This document shows, piece after piece, positions 9,985 to 22,155 of a stretch of DNA of 64,000 nucleotides. The translations under genes and the position numbers were made by a program. Each line of letters starts with the position of its first letter. The stretch's first letter is position 1. Source of the DNA: Branchipolynoe longqiensis (taxonomy: Eukaryota > Annelida > Polychaeta > Phyllodocida > Polynoidae); assembly GCA_030323885.1 (NCBI GenBank), contig CM059194.1:8021686-8085685 (forward strand), read 5' to 3'. The notes beneath the pieces are model-generated. The model was given only the letters and a program-made list of their open reading frames with translations. It was not told the origin of the DNA and did no database searches.

Positions 9985-10620
9985 AGCTGGTTGTTCGTCT
10001 GCCCATCGCCTGATGTTGGTAAACCATGTTCACATAGAGGAAAGGAAAACTACTCCACAGAAACAGTACACAGATATGACTACATATAAAGAGAGAAAGC
10101 ACATGAGTCAATGAGTCAATCAATCAATCAATCGATAATTGCGAACATGTTCAGAAACAAGTCGGCACTTCAAGGGAGTGAACGTGGGGTTGTGGGGGGT
10201 GGGGGGTGGGGGTGTCGGGCATGGTGGGGGTTATCCATGTTTGGTACTGTGCAGCGCTTGGCTACTGATGCCACCTGGTGCCCTGGTGGCCAAGTACAGG
10301 CGCAGTTCTACCCTCGTTTGGGGGCAGGAACAGGGGTAGGACCGCCTCCCTGCTTGACTCTCTAATGGCCGTCCCCGGCCTGCTGGTTGGTGTTTTCATT
10401 ATTCATTCATATTAATGTTGTGTGTAGACGTCTTTGTGTGTTCATTCAGAACGCCATGTTGGCACGTCAGGTACAGTCAGGTAGAGTCGCGTACAGTCAC
10501 GTACATTCAGGTACAGTCACGTACAGGCACTCCTCCTGGTTGTGCATTGGACGCAGCCGAAGGCCGAGTGAATCAGCGATGTCTGGTACAATGTTGGAGC
10601 TGCTGTTTTCAGTGCAGGTA
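9985..10620. other. Unassigned sequence with small repeats
   Basis: Contains a (TCAA)n tract near 10110-10130, a G-rich run at 10184-10235, the dispersed GCCACCTGGTGCC block at 10255-10310, and short GGTACAGTCA-type direct repeats at 10470-10530. No gene is supported. Confidence 0.5.
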
Positions 10621-10840
10621 GATGCTCAGCTGGCTTTGCATGTTTTGCTGATTTTGCATGTTTTGCTGATTTTGCATGTTTTGCTGATTTTGTTAACTTT
10701 GGTGGTTTGGCTTATTTGCTTGTTTTGTTGATTCTTTTCTGCTTTTACTGGTTTTATTGGCTTTGCTTGTTTTGCTGCTTCTGCTGCTTTTGCTGATTGT
10801 GTTTGTTTTGCTGCTTTTGTTGCTTTAACATTTAATTATT
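10621..10840. repeat. TTTTGCTG-rich array
   Basis: Four 18-bp units built from TTTGCATG and TTTTGCTGAT at about 10634-10694 grade into degenerate TTTTGCTGCTTT repeats. Simple-sequence expansion. Confidence 0.8.
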
Positions 10841-11167
10841 TTTATTTTGCTGCTTTTGCCAGTCTTTCTGGGTTTTTTTTCCTTTTCTGGTGTTGCTGGT
10901 TGCAGCTCGATGAGGAGGGAGAGGGCGGTTGTAACCAGGGTCACCCTGCTGGTGTTGGGGGGTGGGTGGTGAGTGGTGGGTGTAGTGCGGGAGGGGGTGT
11001 GGTGGGAGGGAGGGGAGCAACAAACAATTACATCCCGGGGCCCTGAAAGACATTGCAGTGGTTGGGACTCAGCGGTTAAAGTAACATCGTAACAAAGCGA
11101 AAAGCTTTGGGCCCTGGGGAGTCCTCGGCAGCCTGTCCAAAGATGGCTACCGGAACTAAATAAATCC

Positions 11168-11269
11168 ACTTCCGGTGTATCGCCCATTCAGGCGTGACCT
11201 GCGCGTCTTAAGTCGCAGGAGGTTCTCGCCGGTTGTCGGTTGCCATCTGCTAAGCGGTTGCCTAGCAAC
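11168..11269. promoter_or_regulatory. ETS-like and X-box-like motif cluster
   Basis: ACTTCCGGT near 11168-11176 matches an ETS site and GTTGCCTAGCAAC (11257-11269) is a perfect inverted X-box. The stretch to 11700 is relatively CpG-rich. Together this hints at a promoter beyond the 3' end of the gene, but no open frame starts convincingly on either strand. Confidence 0.3.
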
Positions 11270-11389
11270 ATGTCTACTTCTGCCACATCAATACACCGTC
11301 CCCAATATGACGTCCACAGCATCAGTCAGTTCTTGCTTCTTTCTTCCTTCTGGTCTCTTCTTTGTTCTCAAAAATGGTGTCGCGGTGGC

Positions 11390-11395
11390 TTTATT
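11390..11395 (-). terminator. Candidate poly(A) signal of the minus-strand gene
   Basis: AATAAA on the minus strand, about 720 bases beyond the stop codon in exon E, and the first canonical hexamer found downstream. If used, the 3' UTR would contain the GC-rich segment at 11490-11700. Confidence 0.3.
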
Positions 11396-12110
11396 TGAAG
11401 GTGAGATAGAGTGAAAAAAATGACAACAAAAAACTCACCAATGTATTTATATATTTTGTTTCTTTTAAATGCCACCAAAGAAGGAAGAAGGCTGTGACGT
11501 CGACTTCGGGTTCGGTGCTTCGTCTTAGTTTCCATGAAACGATTCCTCGGGTCGCCTCGTGTGAAAACGAGGCTCGGGAACTAGGTCGTGACCTAGATAC
11601 GCCACGACCCTGTTCTCGCTGGTTGCGGGTTTGTGCGAGCTGCTTGCGCCAACTCTCTGCGCGGTGTCGAGTTAGCGAGGCGCGATAAGCATGCGGGGCT
11701 GCATGGCACACACTCCTCTCTTCGTTATAGAACAGTTCTGTTGTTGTTGCTGTTGATTTTGCTGCTGTTGTTGTGAGAAGCCATCCGCAAGCACTCCTAC
11801 ACCACCATCGCGAGCAGATATGTTACAACACCAGCGAGTTTAAGAGAAACTAAACTAAATTCTCCATTGAGAATATTAGATAATAACAATAATCATAAGA
11901 TTAATAACGATAATAGTTGTAATAATGAAATAAAAATATAATAAAATAAATAACGCAACATAAATAAACATGAATTCGTGTTGTCCATCTTAATTTTAGG
12001 TTTCGTTTTGGTTGGTGTTGGAAGGAGGGTGTTCGTTTAAGGTAGTCTTCATTGTCGTCATCGTCGTCGTCATGGCTCACGTCACGTCTTGCTTGTGCAT
12101 GACGTGGCGG

Positions 12111-12244
12111 TCACTGCATGAAGAAGGTCAGCGGGAGGAACTGGCGACGCCCTAGGTGGTGCGAAGGTCCGCACTCTGCGGTGATGTAGGAGGGGAGGCG
12201 GGTTCGCAGCAGGTGCTTCACAAAGCCCGGATGGTCGATCAGGT
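12111..12244 (-). CDS. Exon E: terminal coding exon of the minus-strand gene
   Basis: The acceptor is strong (TGCCTTCCCCCACAG before 12244). Two bases complete a codon begun in exon D (G plus AC gives Asp); 43 further codons and TGA (12113-12111) follow. The peptide begins LIDHPGFVKHLLRTRLPSYI, contains AECGPSHHLGRRQF and ends LTFFMQ. It is the most globular-looking part of the protein, with a plausible short amphipathic helix around FVKHLLRT. I do not recognise the family. Third positions are GC-rich, unlike the flanks. A 63-bp minisatellite starts 47 bases upstream of the acceptor. Alternative: an exon of another minus-strand gene, but its phase fits exon D exactly. Confidence 0.6.
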
Positions 12245-12291
12245 CTGTGGGGGAAGGCACGGGTGGACGGTTAGCGGGCGGACAGGCGGGG

Positions 12292-12596
12292 TGTCACATG
12301 ACCGGCTGGACAGGCAGGGTGTCACGGGACGACCATAGTCCAACACCAGTAAACAGTCACATGACCAGCTGGACAGGCAGGGTGTCACGTGACAACCATA
12401 GTCCAGCACAAGTAAACAGTCACCTGACTGGGTGAATAGGCAGGGGTGTCACGTGACGACCATAGTCCACCACAAGTAAACAGTCACATGACTGGGTGGA
12501 CAGGCAGGGTGTCACATGACGACCCTAGTCCACCACAAGTAAACAGTCACATGACTGGGTGGACAGGCGCGATGTCACGTGACTGCACTCCACCAC
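12292..12596. repeat. 63-bp minisatellite in intron 4
   Basis: Five tandem units of 63-64 bp, each with GGACAGGCAGGGTGTCAC, GACCATAGTCCA and AGTAAACAGTCAC. Most units hold an E-box in GTCACGTGAC. It ends 47 bases before the exon E acceptor. Confidence 0.9.
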
Positions 12597-12689
12597 AAAC
12601 AAAAGCACAACCCAAAATATGTCCTATATAGTATATGTGAAAAATAATAGCCAGTGACGAACAATGCTGTTATGTCTTGCAATTATCTT

Positions 12690-12988
12690 AGATCCTAGCA
12701 ACATCTAAGGTCACATCAGGACGGGTACCGACTTGGCACAGTGCACACTCATGGCGTCTTTATAGTGCTGTCCCATTGGGAGACCAGGCCACTGGCACCA
12801 TGACCCGATATCTCACTCAGTCACATTATCCTGACACAGCAATCCAGTCCTTGTCCTATCCTAGTAATGCCGAGCGGCAGGATAGATACCGACAAGTATC
12901 AATTTTATAAGTCATTGATTTGACTCGGCCAGGTTGATCAAACTCCCGACCTTCCTCAGGGGAAACCTGCGCTGTACCGATCCCCCAC
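12690..12988 (-). mobile_element. SINE family 1, nearly complete
   Basis: Tail at about 12695-12730 (AGCAACATCTAAGGTCACAT), body with ACTGGCACCATGACCCGATA, and a degraded tRNA-like head ending near 12985. Lies inside intron 4. Confidence 0.8.
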
Positions 12989-14838
12989 CGCCTCCGGGTA
13001 GTAGCATTCGGGAGGGGTGCGGTCTTGTTTTTTATTTTTAGTGATCGTTTGTTTATTCTGCTCATAACGGTTAAGTGCATGCACTTGTTTTCGCCACTGT
13101 GCAGTGGTGGTCATAATCCATATGGATTGATTTTCTTTATCAATAATTTCTGTAAACTCGTTTCTATATTTTGTACATAGTCAACGTTTCTAATACCTTA
13201 TACCGATGTGATTTGTGTTTTTATCTAGATATATACCATGTTAGTTTTTGTCACACCTTTGAAGGTTAGGTTTGTGGATAATGTGTATGGCTTTCAGATA
13301 CTCCATTTTCTTTGTCGTTATTTTCAGCTCATTTTGCTTTAGAAATCCCTGCCGTTATTTCAAGCTGCACATCATGCCTGGCACTTACGTGATCTGAAAG
13401 TATTTAGTATGTTGTCTCCTGTTTTATGACTTACTTACTGTTTATCACTGATCTATAGACTACATCACGGTTCCAGCGGCGGAGTGCATTGTGGGATGCG
13501 TCAGAGCAAAACAACAACCCCAAAAGCACATGGCACATGCTAATACACTGGGTGCAGCTATGAAATGTGCTAGTTTCAGCTCATCTCAGCTCTTGTTTGA
13601 AAAATAGAATACCAACTAAAAAAATATATATAATAAATTAAGATATTAATCTTTTATCCAGCATTGCATTTACATCAATATAATCAGGACATCTTATGCC
13701 ATGTGCATTTCGATTTAGACAAATCTGGGCACTCAGACTAGTGTTAGAGCCATAGCCAGAGTCAGTTTTACTTATTTTATTCATGTTTTTATTTATATCC
13801 TATGGTTAATGACATATGTAGAAATAGAAAATGAGTAGGGTTAATCAGATATTGGTTATGTATTTCTTTGAAACAAGTTTTTGTTGACACATTTGATATT
13901 TTAATATTTAGAACAAGAATTACTTCTGGCTAATCAATGGTGATGTAAACATCAGCCTGTAAAGTGACTGAAATTGTATGTTTCTTAGCTCAAAATGCTT
14001 AATTATGGAGAGTTGTGTCTTAATCATATTCATTATATTATTATATTGCATCCTTCCATCCATTTTTGTGCCAAATTGTTATGTATTTCTATTTATTTGG
14101 AATAATATGCCAGTTTTGCCCTACGCGTATCATCAAACTCAATGGCCGTATGCTGTACTCAATGCATTGTCAATGGCAGTGAGCAATCTCCATACAGAAA
14201 AAGTAAAATATTGATAAAACCACACCACCCAATCACAAACCGCTTGAAACACATATAGAAAATATGTTTAAGAACAAGATTATATTAAATTGATAAGGTT
14301 AGGGTTTTGGATTTCTATTAATTTTGAATAAAACTGATGTTTTTCACTGCGCGTATTGGCAAAGTCAATGGTCGTACGCCTTTGCTTTGCTGCCAACGCC
14401 GTTTCCAGCGCATGCGCAGTCGGAACCGTGATATAGTATATTACTTAGTAGATATATCTTTATCTATATCTCAATTCCAGTGTTAGTTGATTTTCTTGTT
14501 GTATTCTTTTAGTGTTTTGGTGTTTCTTAGAGACAGCTTTGGCTATGCCAACCTTTTATCCTCGAGGCTACTCACCGGGCCCTCGACTGGCGAGCAGTCT
14601 AGTAACTGAAGTACTCGGGATCGTGCTTCGTCTTACATAGAACCTCCCGGGCACGCTTCCGGGCATCAGACATGGGAGGTCGCCGCGGAGGCGCCGGTGG
14701 TGCCACCTAGCGGGAAACGAACACAACAAGTGGCATTACTACACACCCACACACAGCCACGCGGTGGTGCTGCCACCTAGCGGGAAGCGAGCACAACAGG
14801 TCGCATTGCTACACATCCACAACCAGCTGGGCTCATCC
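12989..14838. other. Intron 4 interior, AT-rich, with a possible DNA transposon
   Basis: Mostly AT-rich sequence without tandem arrays or convincing coding frames. 13467-14434 may be one DNA element: ATCACGGTTCC near 13467 is matched by its complement GGAACCGTGAT near 14424-14434, with GCG-rich subterminal sequence at both ends. 14697-14826 is a 64-bp direct duplication containing GCCACCTAGCGGGAA. Confidence 0.4.
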
Positions 14839-15254
14839 TAGATAAAAGATTCACCCGGTACTTGTAGTACGCGGGTGAATACCAACCCTATATAAAAAAC
14901 GGTCCAAAAAGCGGGTTAATGAAATGAGAGCCGAATTTCACAATCTAAGAAGCATCATTTATTCTTTGTCGATGTCTTCATATTTACCCGCTTCTTTTGA
15001 GTTGAAAAATATAATAAAATAGCTAGCTTAATATGATTTAAAACTGAAATCGACGGCGTTTTAAGGCCGCCATCTTGTCTTTTTGCATTCTCTCCCATTT
15101 CACCAAATCTGTGCCAATATATAATATATGTAGCCATTTGATCATGGAACCACAGTTTCTACTTCCTGTTCCATACTAAAGCTATTTTCGCCCGTATTTA
15201 CACTACGTTGTCATTCACCTGTGTACTGGGAGTACCGGGTGAATCATTTATCTA
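14839..15254 (-). mobile_element. Mutator-like MITE, copy 2, with perfect 9-bp target duplication
   Basis: A 416-bp element with about 40-base terminal inverted repeats: TAGATAAAAGATTCACCCGG at the left and CCGGGTGAATCATTTATCTA at the right. The flanks are GGCTCATCC at 14830-14838 and 15255-15263. The interior includes GGCCGCCATCTTGTC (YY1-like) near 15066. It is inverted relative to copies 1 and 3. Inside intron 4. Confidence 0.9.
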
Positions 15255-15294
15255 GGCTCATCCCATCACACCCCAAATCCAGAGTCCAGGTTAA

Positions 15295-15871
15295 AGTTGC
15301 ATAGTCCGATAGTTTTATGAATGTGTCCCTTATTTATTTATTTATAGATAAATATGTCAGGTCGACCAATATAACGTATATAATGGCCTTTACTGCCGAC
15401 ACGGCGCAAAGCAATCGCTACTAATTACCATTCATTAGTCTGGAGTAACTTTGATTAAATTTAGTTAACTTTGGAGCAATTTGAACTAAAAGAATCTAAA
15501 GTGATTTCGACACACTTGGCAAAACTCCTGTAGCTATGATCCAGATCTTCATCTCGCGATAGCCACGTGATGTAGGCTGACCTACTAATACAGCTAGCCT
15601 CCTGGAACCCGTCTAAGTTATACATAGTACTTAGAATCAGGGCAAGGCTAATGAGGTCATGAGATTGACCTAATTTGTTAGTGGTCTCCCTGCTTAATGG
15701 CTTTCTCAAAGTGGGTGACCAAGGGGACGGTATCATAAATTCACCAATTATTCTTTCTATGCTGTTCCAAATCATTAATTAAAGCATCCATATCTAAGTT
15801 GGAGTTATGCGATCAAATGTCGGTAACTGCTTTGATTTTGACACAATTATGTTTCATCAGACCATGGAACT
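15295..15871 (+). mobile_element. TTAA-MITE with an internal insertion
   Basis: Flanked by TTAA (15291-15294, 15872-15875). It begins AGTTGCATAGTCCGATAG and ends in CATGGAACT, related to the family terminus. At 577 bp it is about 230 longer than the family; the excess at about 15540-15775 has no counterpart in other copies. Confidence 0.7.
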
Positions 15872-15875
15872 TTAA

Positions 15876-16505
15876 GCACTGTTAGTTACATGTGTTTCAT
15901 TTTCAAATCAATAACAATTAAACAACCAACATGTTATGATAATTACAATTATTTGTATACAATGATTATTTTAATTATTACTAGCATCACCTCAGAGATA
16001 ATTAAAATGTGCACGGAAAATTACTTAGTTATAAGACTGTGGTATTTCTATTGTTATTATTGGTGATTCATAACGCTCTTTCGCTGTATCAAGGTAAGGT
16101 GGAGAAATATACATTAACCAAATAACTTTCATTAGGATATAATCCTGTATTTCAATAGGAAAATCAGAACAAAGAATTTCATAGAATTGTCCAATGTAGT
16201 GAATCACATGAACAGTTCAGGGGCAAAACCATGTAAACGCCGATCCAAAAATGGAGAGAAACGTTGGAATCAAACCTTCAACAACTGTATTTTGTTATAT
16301 TCCTTCTCTTTTGGTCATTGATTCAGAACCATGTGATTATATCAAAAGTGTAATTAGTGAGAATTAAAATTATTTTCAGGTACAAATATTTGATTTAAAC
16401 TATATTTTTAGATTGCCTTTTACCGGGTTTTGCGTCTGAACTCTTCACATGTAAAATACATACATATAAACTGCATGCTCAGATATATACACAGACATAT
16501 ATCTA

Positions 16506-16549
<44 letters not shown>

Positions 16550-16970
16550 TATATATATATACACATTGCCGACATGCTGAGTATGATGTACCTACCACAA
16601 GAGACAATAGCAGACACATACAATCACTTAATATAAATAAATAATAAATCATGCGGCGAACGGTCTTGTAAAGCATTAAAAAATGTAGGTTGCCCGAACA
16701 ATAAATAACACGACCAACTGACATGAGTTATTTTAACTAAGAACCGAAACCAAAAAGTGTGGCATGGAACGCTGCTTAGTAGTAATTCTAATAGGAACGA
16801 AAGGCCGGCCATGCTCAGGGGGAAGCCTCGGCGTTCACGGGAGACCAGGCCCGCGCCTGCGCACCAGTGTCTGCGCAGCCGTGTGCGCGCAACTTCCGGT
16901 TTGTCCTCTGGCGGAGGGAGCTGAGGGTGGCGTCCGAGGTGTCGTGAGGACTTGCAGTGCGGGGGCTTAC
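15876..16970. other. Intron 4 interior: AT-rich, then GC-rich next to exon D
   Basis: 15876-16500 is AT-rich with nothing recognisable. A (TA)n microsatellite fills about 16508-16560. From 16790 to 16970, just after the exon D donor, the sequence is GC-rich, with NRF1-like CTGCGCA motifs near 16856-16885. The exon D frame stays open for many codons past the donor, so intron retention would not stop translation at once. Confidence 0.55.
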
Positions 16971-17136
16971 CGGTGGATTTAGACGGAAAGGATTGATAGT
17001 GTTTGGATTTGGTCGGCACCTTACTGAATTGCTTTAGAAAACCGTCACCGCATGACGTCACGTCGGAGGATGACGTCACACCCTGGGCTGTCTCTGACGA
17101 CCCGAGTGGGCCTGTCAGCACGTTGGGCACATAGTT
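16971..17136 (-). CDS. Exon D: internal coding exon of the minus-strand gene
   Basis: A 166-base exon model, in phase 0 and out phase 1, which joins exon C to exon E. The donor is strong (ACCG then GTAAGC). The peptide begins NYVPNVLTGPLGSSETAQ, continues through a Ser-rich stretch and ends FPSKST before a split Asp codon. It looks disordered. The acceptor chosen (CCACCATGAG before 17136) is not strong; other in-phase choices inside the exon would shorten it (for example after CCCAG near 17086 or CTAAAG near 17026). The upstream side is occupied almost at once by a 32-bp minisatellite. Confidence 0.45.
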
Positions 17137-17142
17137 CTCATG

Positions 17143-19915
17143 GTGGAGTTGTGGAATGAGCATTCAGTCAGAGACTGCAGTTGTGGAACAAGCATTCAGT
17201 CAGATACTGCAGTTGTGGAATGAGCATTCAGTCAGAGACTGCAGTTGTGGAACGGGCATTCAATCAGACATGCAGTTGTGGAATGAGCATTCAGTCAGAC
17301 ACTGCAGTTGTGGAACTAGCATTGAGTCAGACACTGCAGTTGTGGAACGAGCATTCAGTCAGACACTGCAGTTATGGAACGAGCATTCAGTCAGACACAG
17401 CAGTTGTGGAACAAACATTCGGTCCGAAACTGCAGTTGTGGAACGAGCATTCAGTCAGACACTGCAGTTGTGGAACGAGCATTCAGTCAAATAATGAATG
17501 CAGTTGTGGAACGAACATTCAGTCCGAAACTGCAGTTGTGGAATGAGCATTCAGTCAGACACAGCTGTTGTGGAAAGAGTATTCAGTCAGACACTGCAAT
17601 TGTGGAACGAGCATTCAGTCAGATACTGCACTTGTGGAACGAGCATTCGGTCAGAGACTGCAGTTGTGGAATGAGCATTCAGTCAGATAATGCAATTGTG
17701 GAACGAGCATTCAGTCAGACACTGCAGTTGTGGAACGAGCATTCAGTCAAATAATGAATGCAGTTGTGGAACGAACATTCAGTCCGAAACTGCAGTTGTG
17801 GAATGAGCATTCAGTCAGACACAGCAGTTGTGGAACGAGTATTCAGTCAGACACTGCAATTGTGGAATGAGCATTCAGTCAGATACTGCACCTGTGGAAC
17901 GAGCATTCGGTCAGACACTGCAGTCGTGGAACGAGCATTCAGTCAGATAATGCAATTGTGGAACGAGCATTCAGTCAGAAACTGCCATTGTGGAACGAGC
18001 ATTCAGGCAGACACAACAGTTGTGGAATGAGCATTCAGTCAGACACTAGTCGTGGAACGAGCATTCAGTCACAGACCCTGCAGTTGTGGAACAAGCATTC
18101 AGTCAGACACAGCAGTTGTGGAACGAGCATTCAGTCAGAAACTAGAGTTGTGGAACAAGCATTCAGTCAGACACAGCAGTTGTGGAACGAGCATTCATTC
18201 AGACACTACAGTTGTGGAATGAGCATTCAGTCAGACACAGCAGTTGTGGAACAAGCATTCAGTCAGACACTACAGTTGTGGAACCAGAATTCAGTCAGAC
18301 ACAGCAGTTGTGGAATGAGCATTCAGTCAGACACTAGTCGTGGAATGCACATTCAGTCAGACACTAGTCGTGGAATGAGCATTCAGGCACAGACCCTGCA
18401 GTTGTGGAACAAGCACTCAGTCAGACACCGCAGTTGTGGAACGAGCATTCAGTCAAAAACTAGAGTTGTGGAACAATCATTCAGTCAGACACAGCAGTTG
18501 TGGAACGAGCATTCATTCAGACACTACAGTTGTGGAACGAGCATTCAGTCAGACACAGCAGTTGTGGAACAATCATTCAGTCAGACACATCAGTTGTGGA
18601 ATGAGCATTCAGTCAGACATTGCAGTTGTGGAATGAGCATTCAGTCAGACACTAGTCGTGGAATGCGCATTCAGTAAGACACTAATCGTGGAATGAGCAT
18701 TCAGGCACAGACCCTGCAGTTGTGGAACAAGCATTCAGTCAGACACAGCAGTTGTGGAATGAGCATTCAGTCAGACACTAGAGTTGTGGAATGAGCATTC
18801 AGTCACACATGCCAGTTGTGGAATGACCATGCAGTCAGAAACTAGTTGTGGAACAAGCCTTCAGTCAGACACTACTTGTGGAATGAGAATTCAGTCAGAC
18901 ATAGCAATTGTGGAATGAGCATTCAGTCAGACACTAGTTCTAGAATGAGCGTTCAGTCAGACATTGCACTTGTGGAATGAGCATTCATTCAGACACAGCA
19001 GTTGTGGAACGAACTGTCAGTCAGACAATATAGTTGTGGAATGAGCATTCACTCAGACACTACAGTTGTGGAACGAGCATTCAGTCAGACACAGCAGTTG
19101 TGGAACGAGCATTCAGTCAGACAGTACTTGTGGAACAAGAATTCAGTCAGGCACAGCAGTTGTGGAATAAGCATTCAGTCAGACATTGCAGTTGTGGAAT
19201 GAGAATTCAGTCAGACACTAGTCGTGGAACGAGCATTCAGTCACAGACCCTGCAGTTGTGGAACAAGCATTCAGTCAGACACAGCAGTTGTGGAATGAAC
19301 ATTCAGTCAGATACTAGAATTGTGGAATGAGCATTCAGTCACACATGCCAGTTGTGGAACGAGCATGCAGTCAGACAGTAGTTGTGGAATGAGTCTTCAG
19401 TCAGACACTGCATTTGTGGAATGAGCATTCAGTCAGACACTACTTGTGGAATGAGAATTCAGTCAGACACAGCAGTTGTGGAACGAACTGTCAGTCAGAC
19501 AATATAGTTGTGGAACGAGCATTTACTCAGACACTGCAGTTGTGAGACGAGCATTCAGTCAGACACAGCAGTTGTGGAACGAGCATTCAGTCAGACACGA
19601 CTTGTGGAACGAGAATTCAGTCAGACACAGCAGTTGTAGAACGAGCATCCAGTCAGACATTAGTTGTGGAACGAGCATTCACTCAGACACAGCAGTTGTG
19701 GAATGAGTATTCAGTCAGACATGACAGTTGTGGAACAAGCATTCAGTCAGACACTATTCCTGGAATGAGCATTCAGTCAGACACTAGTCCTGGAACGAGC
19801 ATTCAGTCAGATACTACAGTTGTGGACTGAGCATTCACTCAGAAACTGCAGTTGTGGAACGAGCATTCAGTCAGACACTGCAGTTGTGGAACGAGCATCC
19901 AGTCAGACATTGCTC
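17143..19915. repeat. 32-bp minisatellite at the 3' end of intron 3
   Basis: About 87 units over 2.8 kb, built from CAGTTGTGGAACGAGCATTC and AGTCAGACACTG with substitutions and occasional short units (CACTAGTCGTGG variants). Three units equal 32 codons, which explains the long open frames with repeated SIQSDTAVVER-type peptides; no gene is inferred. On the minus strand each unit has CTGAC (branch-point-like), a weak pyrimidine stretch and CTGCAG. Confidence 0.97.
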
Positions 19916-20039
19916 TAAGCAGGGTGGTGTTGTGTTCTGCTGAGGGCTGTGTGCCTGTGCCTTGTATTCATGAGGAATAATTGCTCATGTTCCATCTGTC
20001 AAGTGTGGCTTGTGAATGTCGCACGGATTATACGGAATT

Positions 20040-20905
20040 AGCAAATTCATATCCACCCATCCATATCCACTCAGCATTATCCCGTCACCCATGCCAAACC
20101 AGCCATAGCCACTCACCGGCAACCATTCATCTATACACATTCATCCATAGCCACTCATCCATAACCACTCATCCATAGCCATTTATCCATATCAACTCAT
20201 GCATAACCACTCATCCACTAACCACTCATCTATAACCACGCATCCAGTAACCAGTCATCCCTACCCACTCATGCATAGCCACTCATCCATAACCACTCAT
20301 CAATATCCACTCATCCAATAATCAGTCGTCCATAGTCCCTGATCCATAACCACTTATCCATATCAACTCATCCAAAGCCACTCATCCATAACCACTCATC
20401 CACTAACCAGTCATCTATAACCACGCATGCACTAACAATTCATCTATACCCACTCATGCATAGCCACTCATCCATAACCACTCATCCATAGCCACTCATC
20501 CAATACTCACTCGTCCATAACCACTCATCCATAGCCACTCATCGATATCAACTCATCCAAAACTACTCATCCATAGCCACTCATCCATAACCACTCATCC
20601 ATAGCTGCTCATCCATAGCCACTCATCTAATCATCATCCATCCAATAACCACTTATTTAAAAAAACACTAACCCAAAAACCACTCATTCAATAACCACTC
20701 ATCCATAGCAACTCATCCAATAACCACTAATTCATAACCACTCATCCATAACCACTCATCTACAGTCACCCATGCATATTCACTCTCCCACATCTATCCA
20801 TCCGTACCACTCATCCAATAACCACTCATCCAGACCCACTCTTCCAACAACTACTCATCCAATAACCACTTATCCACATCCACTCAACCGCATCCATCCA
20901 TCCAT
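20040..20905. repeat. 14-bp minisatellite, unit CCACTCATCCATAA
   Basis: About 60 degenerate units with insertions of TAGC or AATAACC. It starts about 165 bases beyond the exon C donor, so it is at the 5' end of intron 3. Confidence 0.95.
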
Positions 20906-21069
20906 CCATCCACAACCAGCCATGCTTGACGCCCCTGCTCCGCAGGCCCGCAGTCCCGCGCGCCCTCCGTGAGGCGGGGCGCGGTTGGTTGGCGTGCTCA
21001 GTGGCCCGTGACGCGCGTGATGGGCGTGACGGGTGTGACGGGTGTGACGGCGTGACGTGAGCGGCTTAC

Positions 21070-21172
21070 CCTGGTCGGCGTGGAGGGGAGGCTCATCCTG
21101 CGCTCGAGAGGCCGGTAGGGGGCGACCTTGCTGGGCTGGGTGGCCGGGCGGTACCGTTCGTAAGCAGGCATT
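21070..21172 (-). CDS. Exon C: internal coding exon of the minus-strand gene
   Basis: A 103-base exon with a strong acceptor (TTTCTGTCCTCTGTAG) and donor (CCAGG then GTAAGC). In phase 2: its first base completes an Arg codon from exon B, and 34 codons follow to phase 0. The peptide begins MPAYERYRPATQPSK and ends with PLERRMSLPSTPTR, rich in Tyr, Pro and Arg like exon A; RRMS fits a basophilic-kinase site. Another frame is also open but looks less protein-like and does not match exon B. A 46-bp minisatellite begins about 80 bases upstream of the acceptor. Exon X has the same phases. Confidence 0.65.
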
Positions 21173-21254
21173 CTACAGAGGACAGAAACGCAGCCGGAAG
21201 TGGGCGGAGTATTAGTGTCGGGGAGGGGTCAGAGGTCAGGGGGCCCCCAGCCAC

Positions 21255-22155
21255 GGGGCAAGGTGCACCGCCTGGTGGCCAGACGGGGAGTTACACAGTG
21301 CAGACACAGCCTGCCGCCTGGTGGACAGATGGGGATTTACACAGGGTGGGGAGGGTACACCGCCTGGTGGGCAGACTGGGAGTTACACAGGGCAGACACA
21401 ACCTACCACCTGGTGGACATACGGGGAGTTACACAAGGTGAGGAGGGCCCGCCACCTAGTGAGCAGACAGGGAGTTACACAGGGTGGGGAGGGCCTGTCA
21501 CCTGGTGAGCAGGCAGGGAGTTACACAGGTGAGGAGGGCCTGCCACCTGGTGAGCAGATGGGGAGTTACACAGGGTACACACAGCCTGCCACCTGGTGGG
21601 CAGACAGGGAGTTACACAGGGTAAGCATGGCCTGCCACCTGGTGAGCAGATGGGGAGTTACACAGGACAGAGACAGCCTGCCACCTGGTGGACAGATGGT
21701 GAGTCACATGGGGCAGACACAACCTGCCACCTGGTGAGCAGATGGGGAGTTACAGAGGGCAGACACAGCCCGCCGCCTAGTGGACAGATGGGGATGTACA
21801 CAGGGTACACAGAGCCTGCCATCTGGTAAGCAGACAGGGAGTTACACAGGGAAGACAGCCTGCTGCCTGGTGAGCGGACAGGGAGTTACACAGGGCAGAC
21901 ACAGCCCACCACCTGGTGGACAGACAGGGAGTTGCACAGGGTACACAGAGCCTGCCACCTGGTGAGCAGACGGGGAGTTACACAGGGCAGACACAGCCCG
22001 CCGCCTGGTGAGCAGACAGGGAGTTACACAGGCTACACACAGCCTGCCACCTGGTGAGCACATGCGGAGTTACACAGGGTAGACACAGGCTGCCACCTGG
22101 TGAGCAGATGGGTAGTTACACAGAGCAGACACAGCCCGCTGCCTGGTGAGAGAAC
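21255..22155. repeat. 46-bp minisatellite at the 3' end of intron 2
   Basis: About 19 units with CCTGCCACCTGGTGAGCAGA, GGGGAGTTACACAGGG and CAGACACAG. Units near exon C are more variable in length. On the minus strand each unit contains CTGCTCACCAG, an acceptor-like sequence. Confidence 0.95.

Noticed and set aside
17143..19915. CRISPR-like regular repeats
   Set aside because: The 32-bp units are directly tandem without spacers, and the window is eukaryotic.
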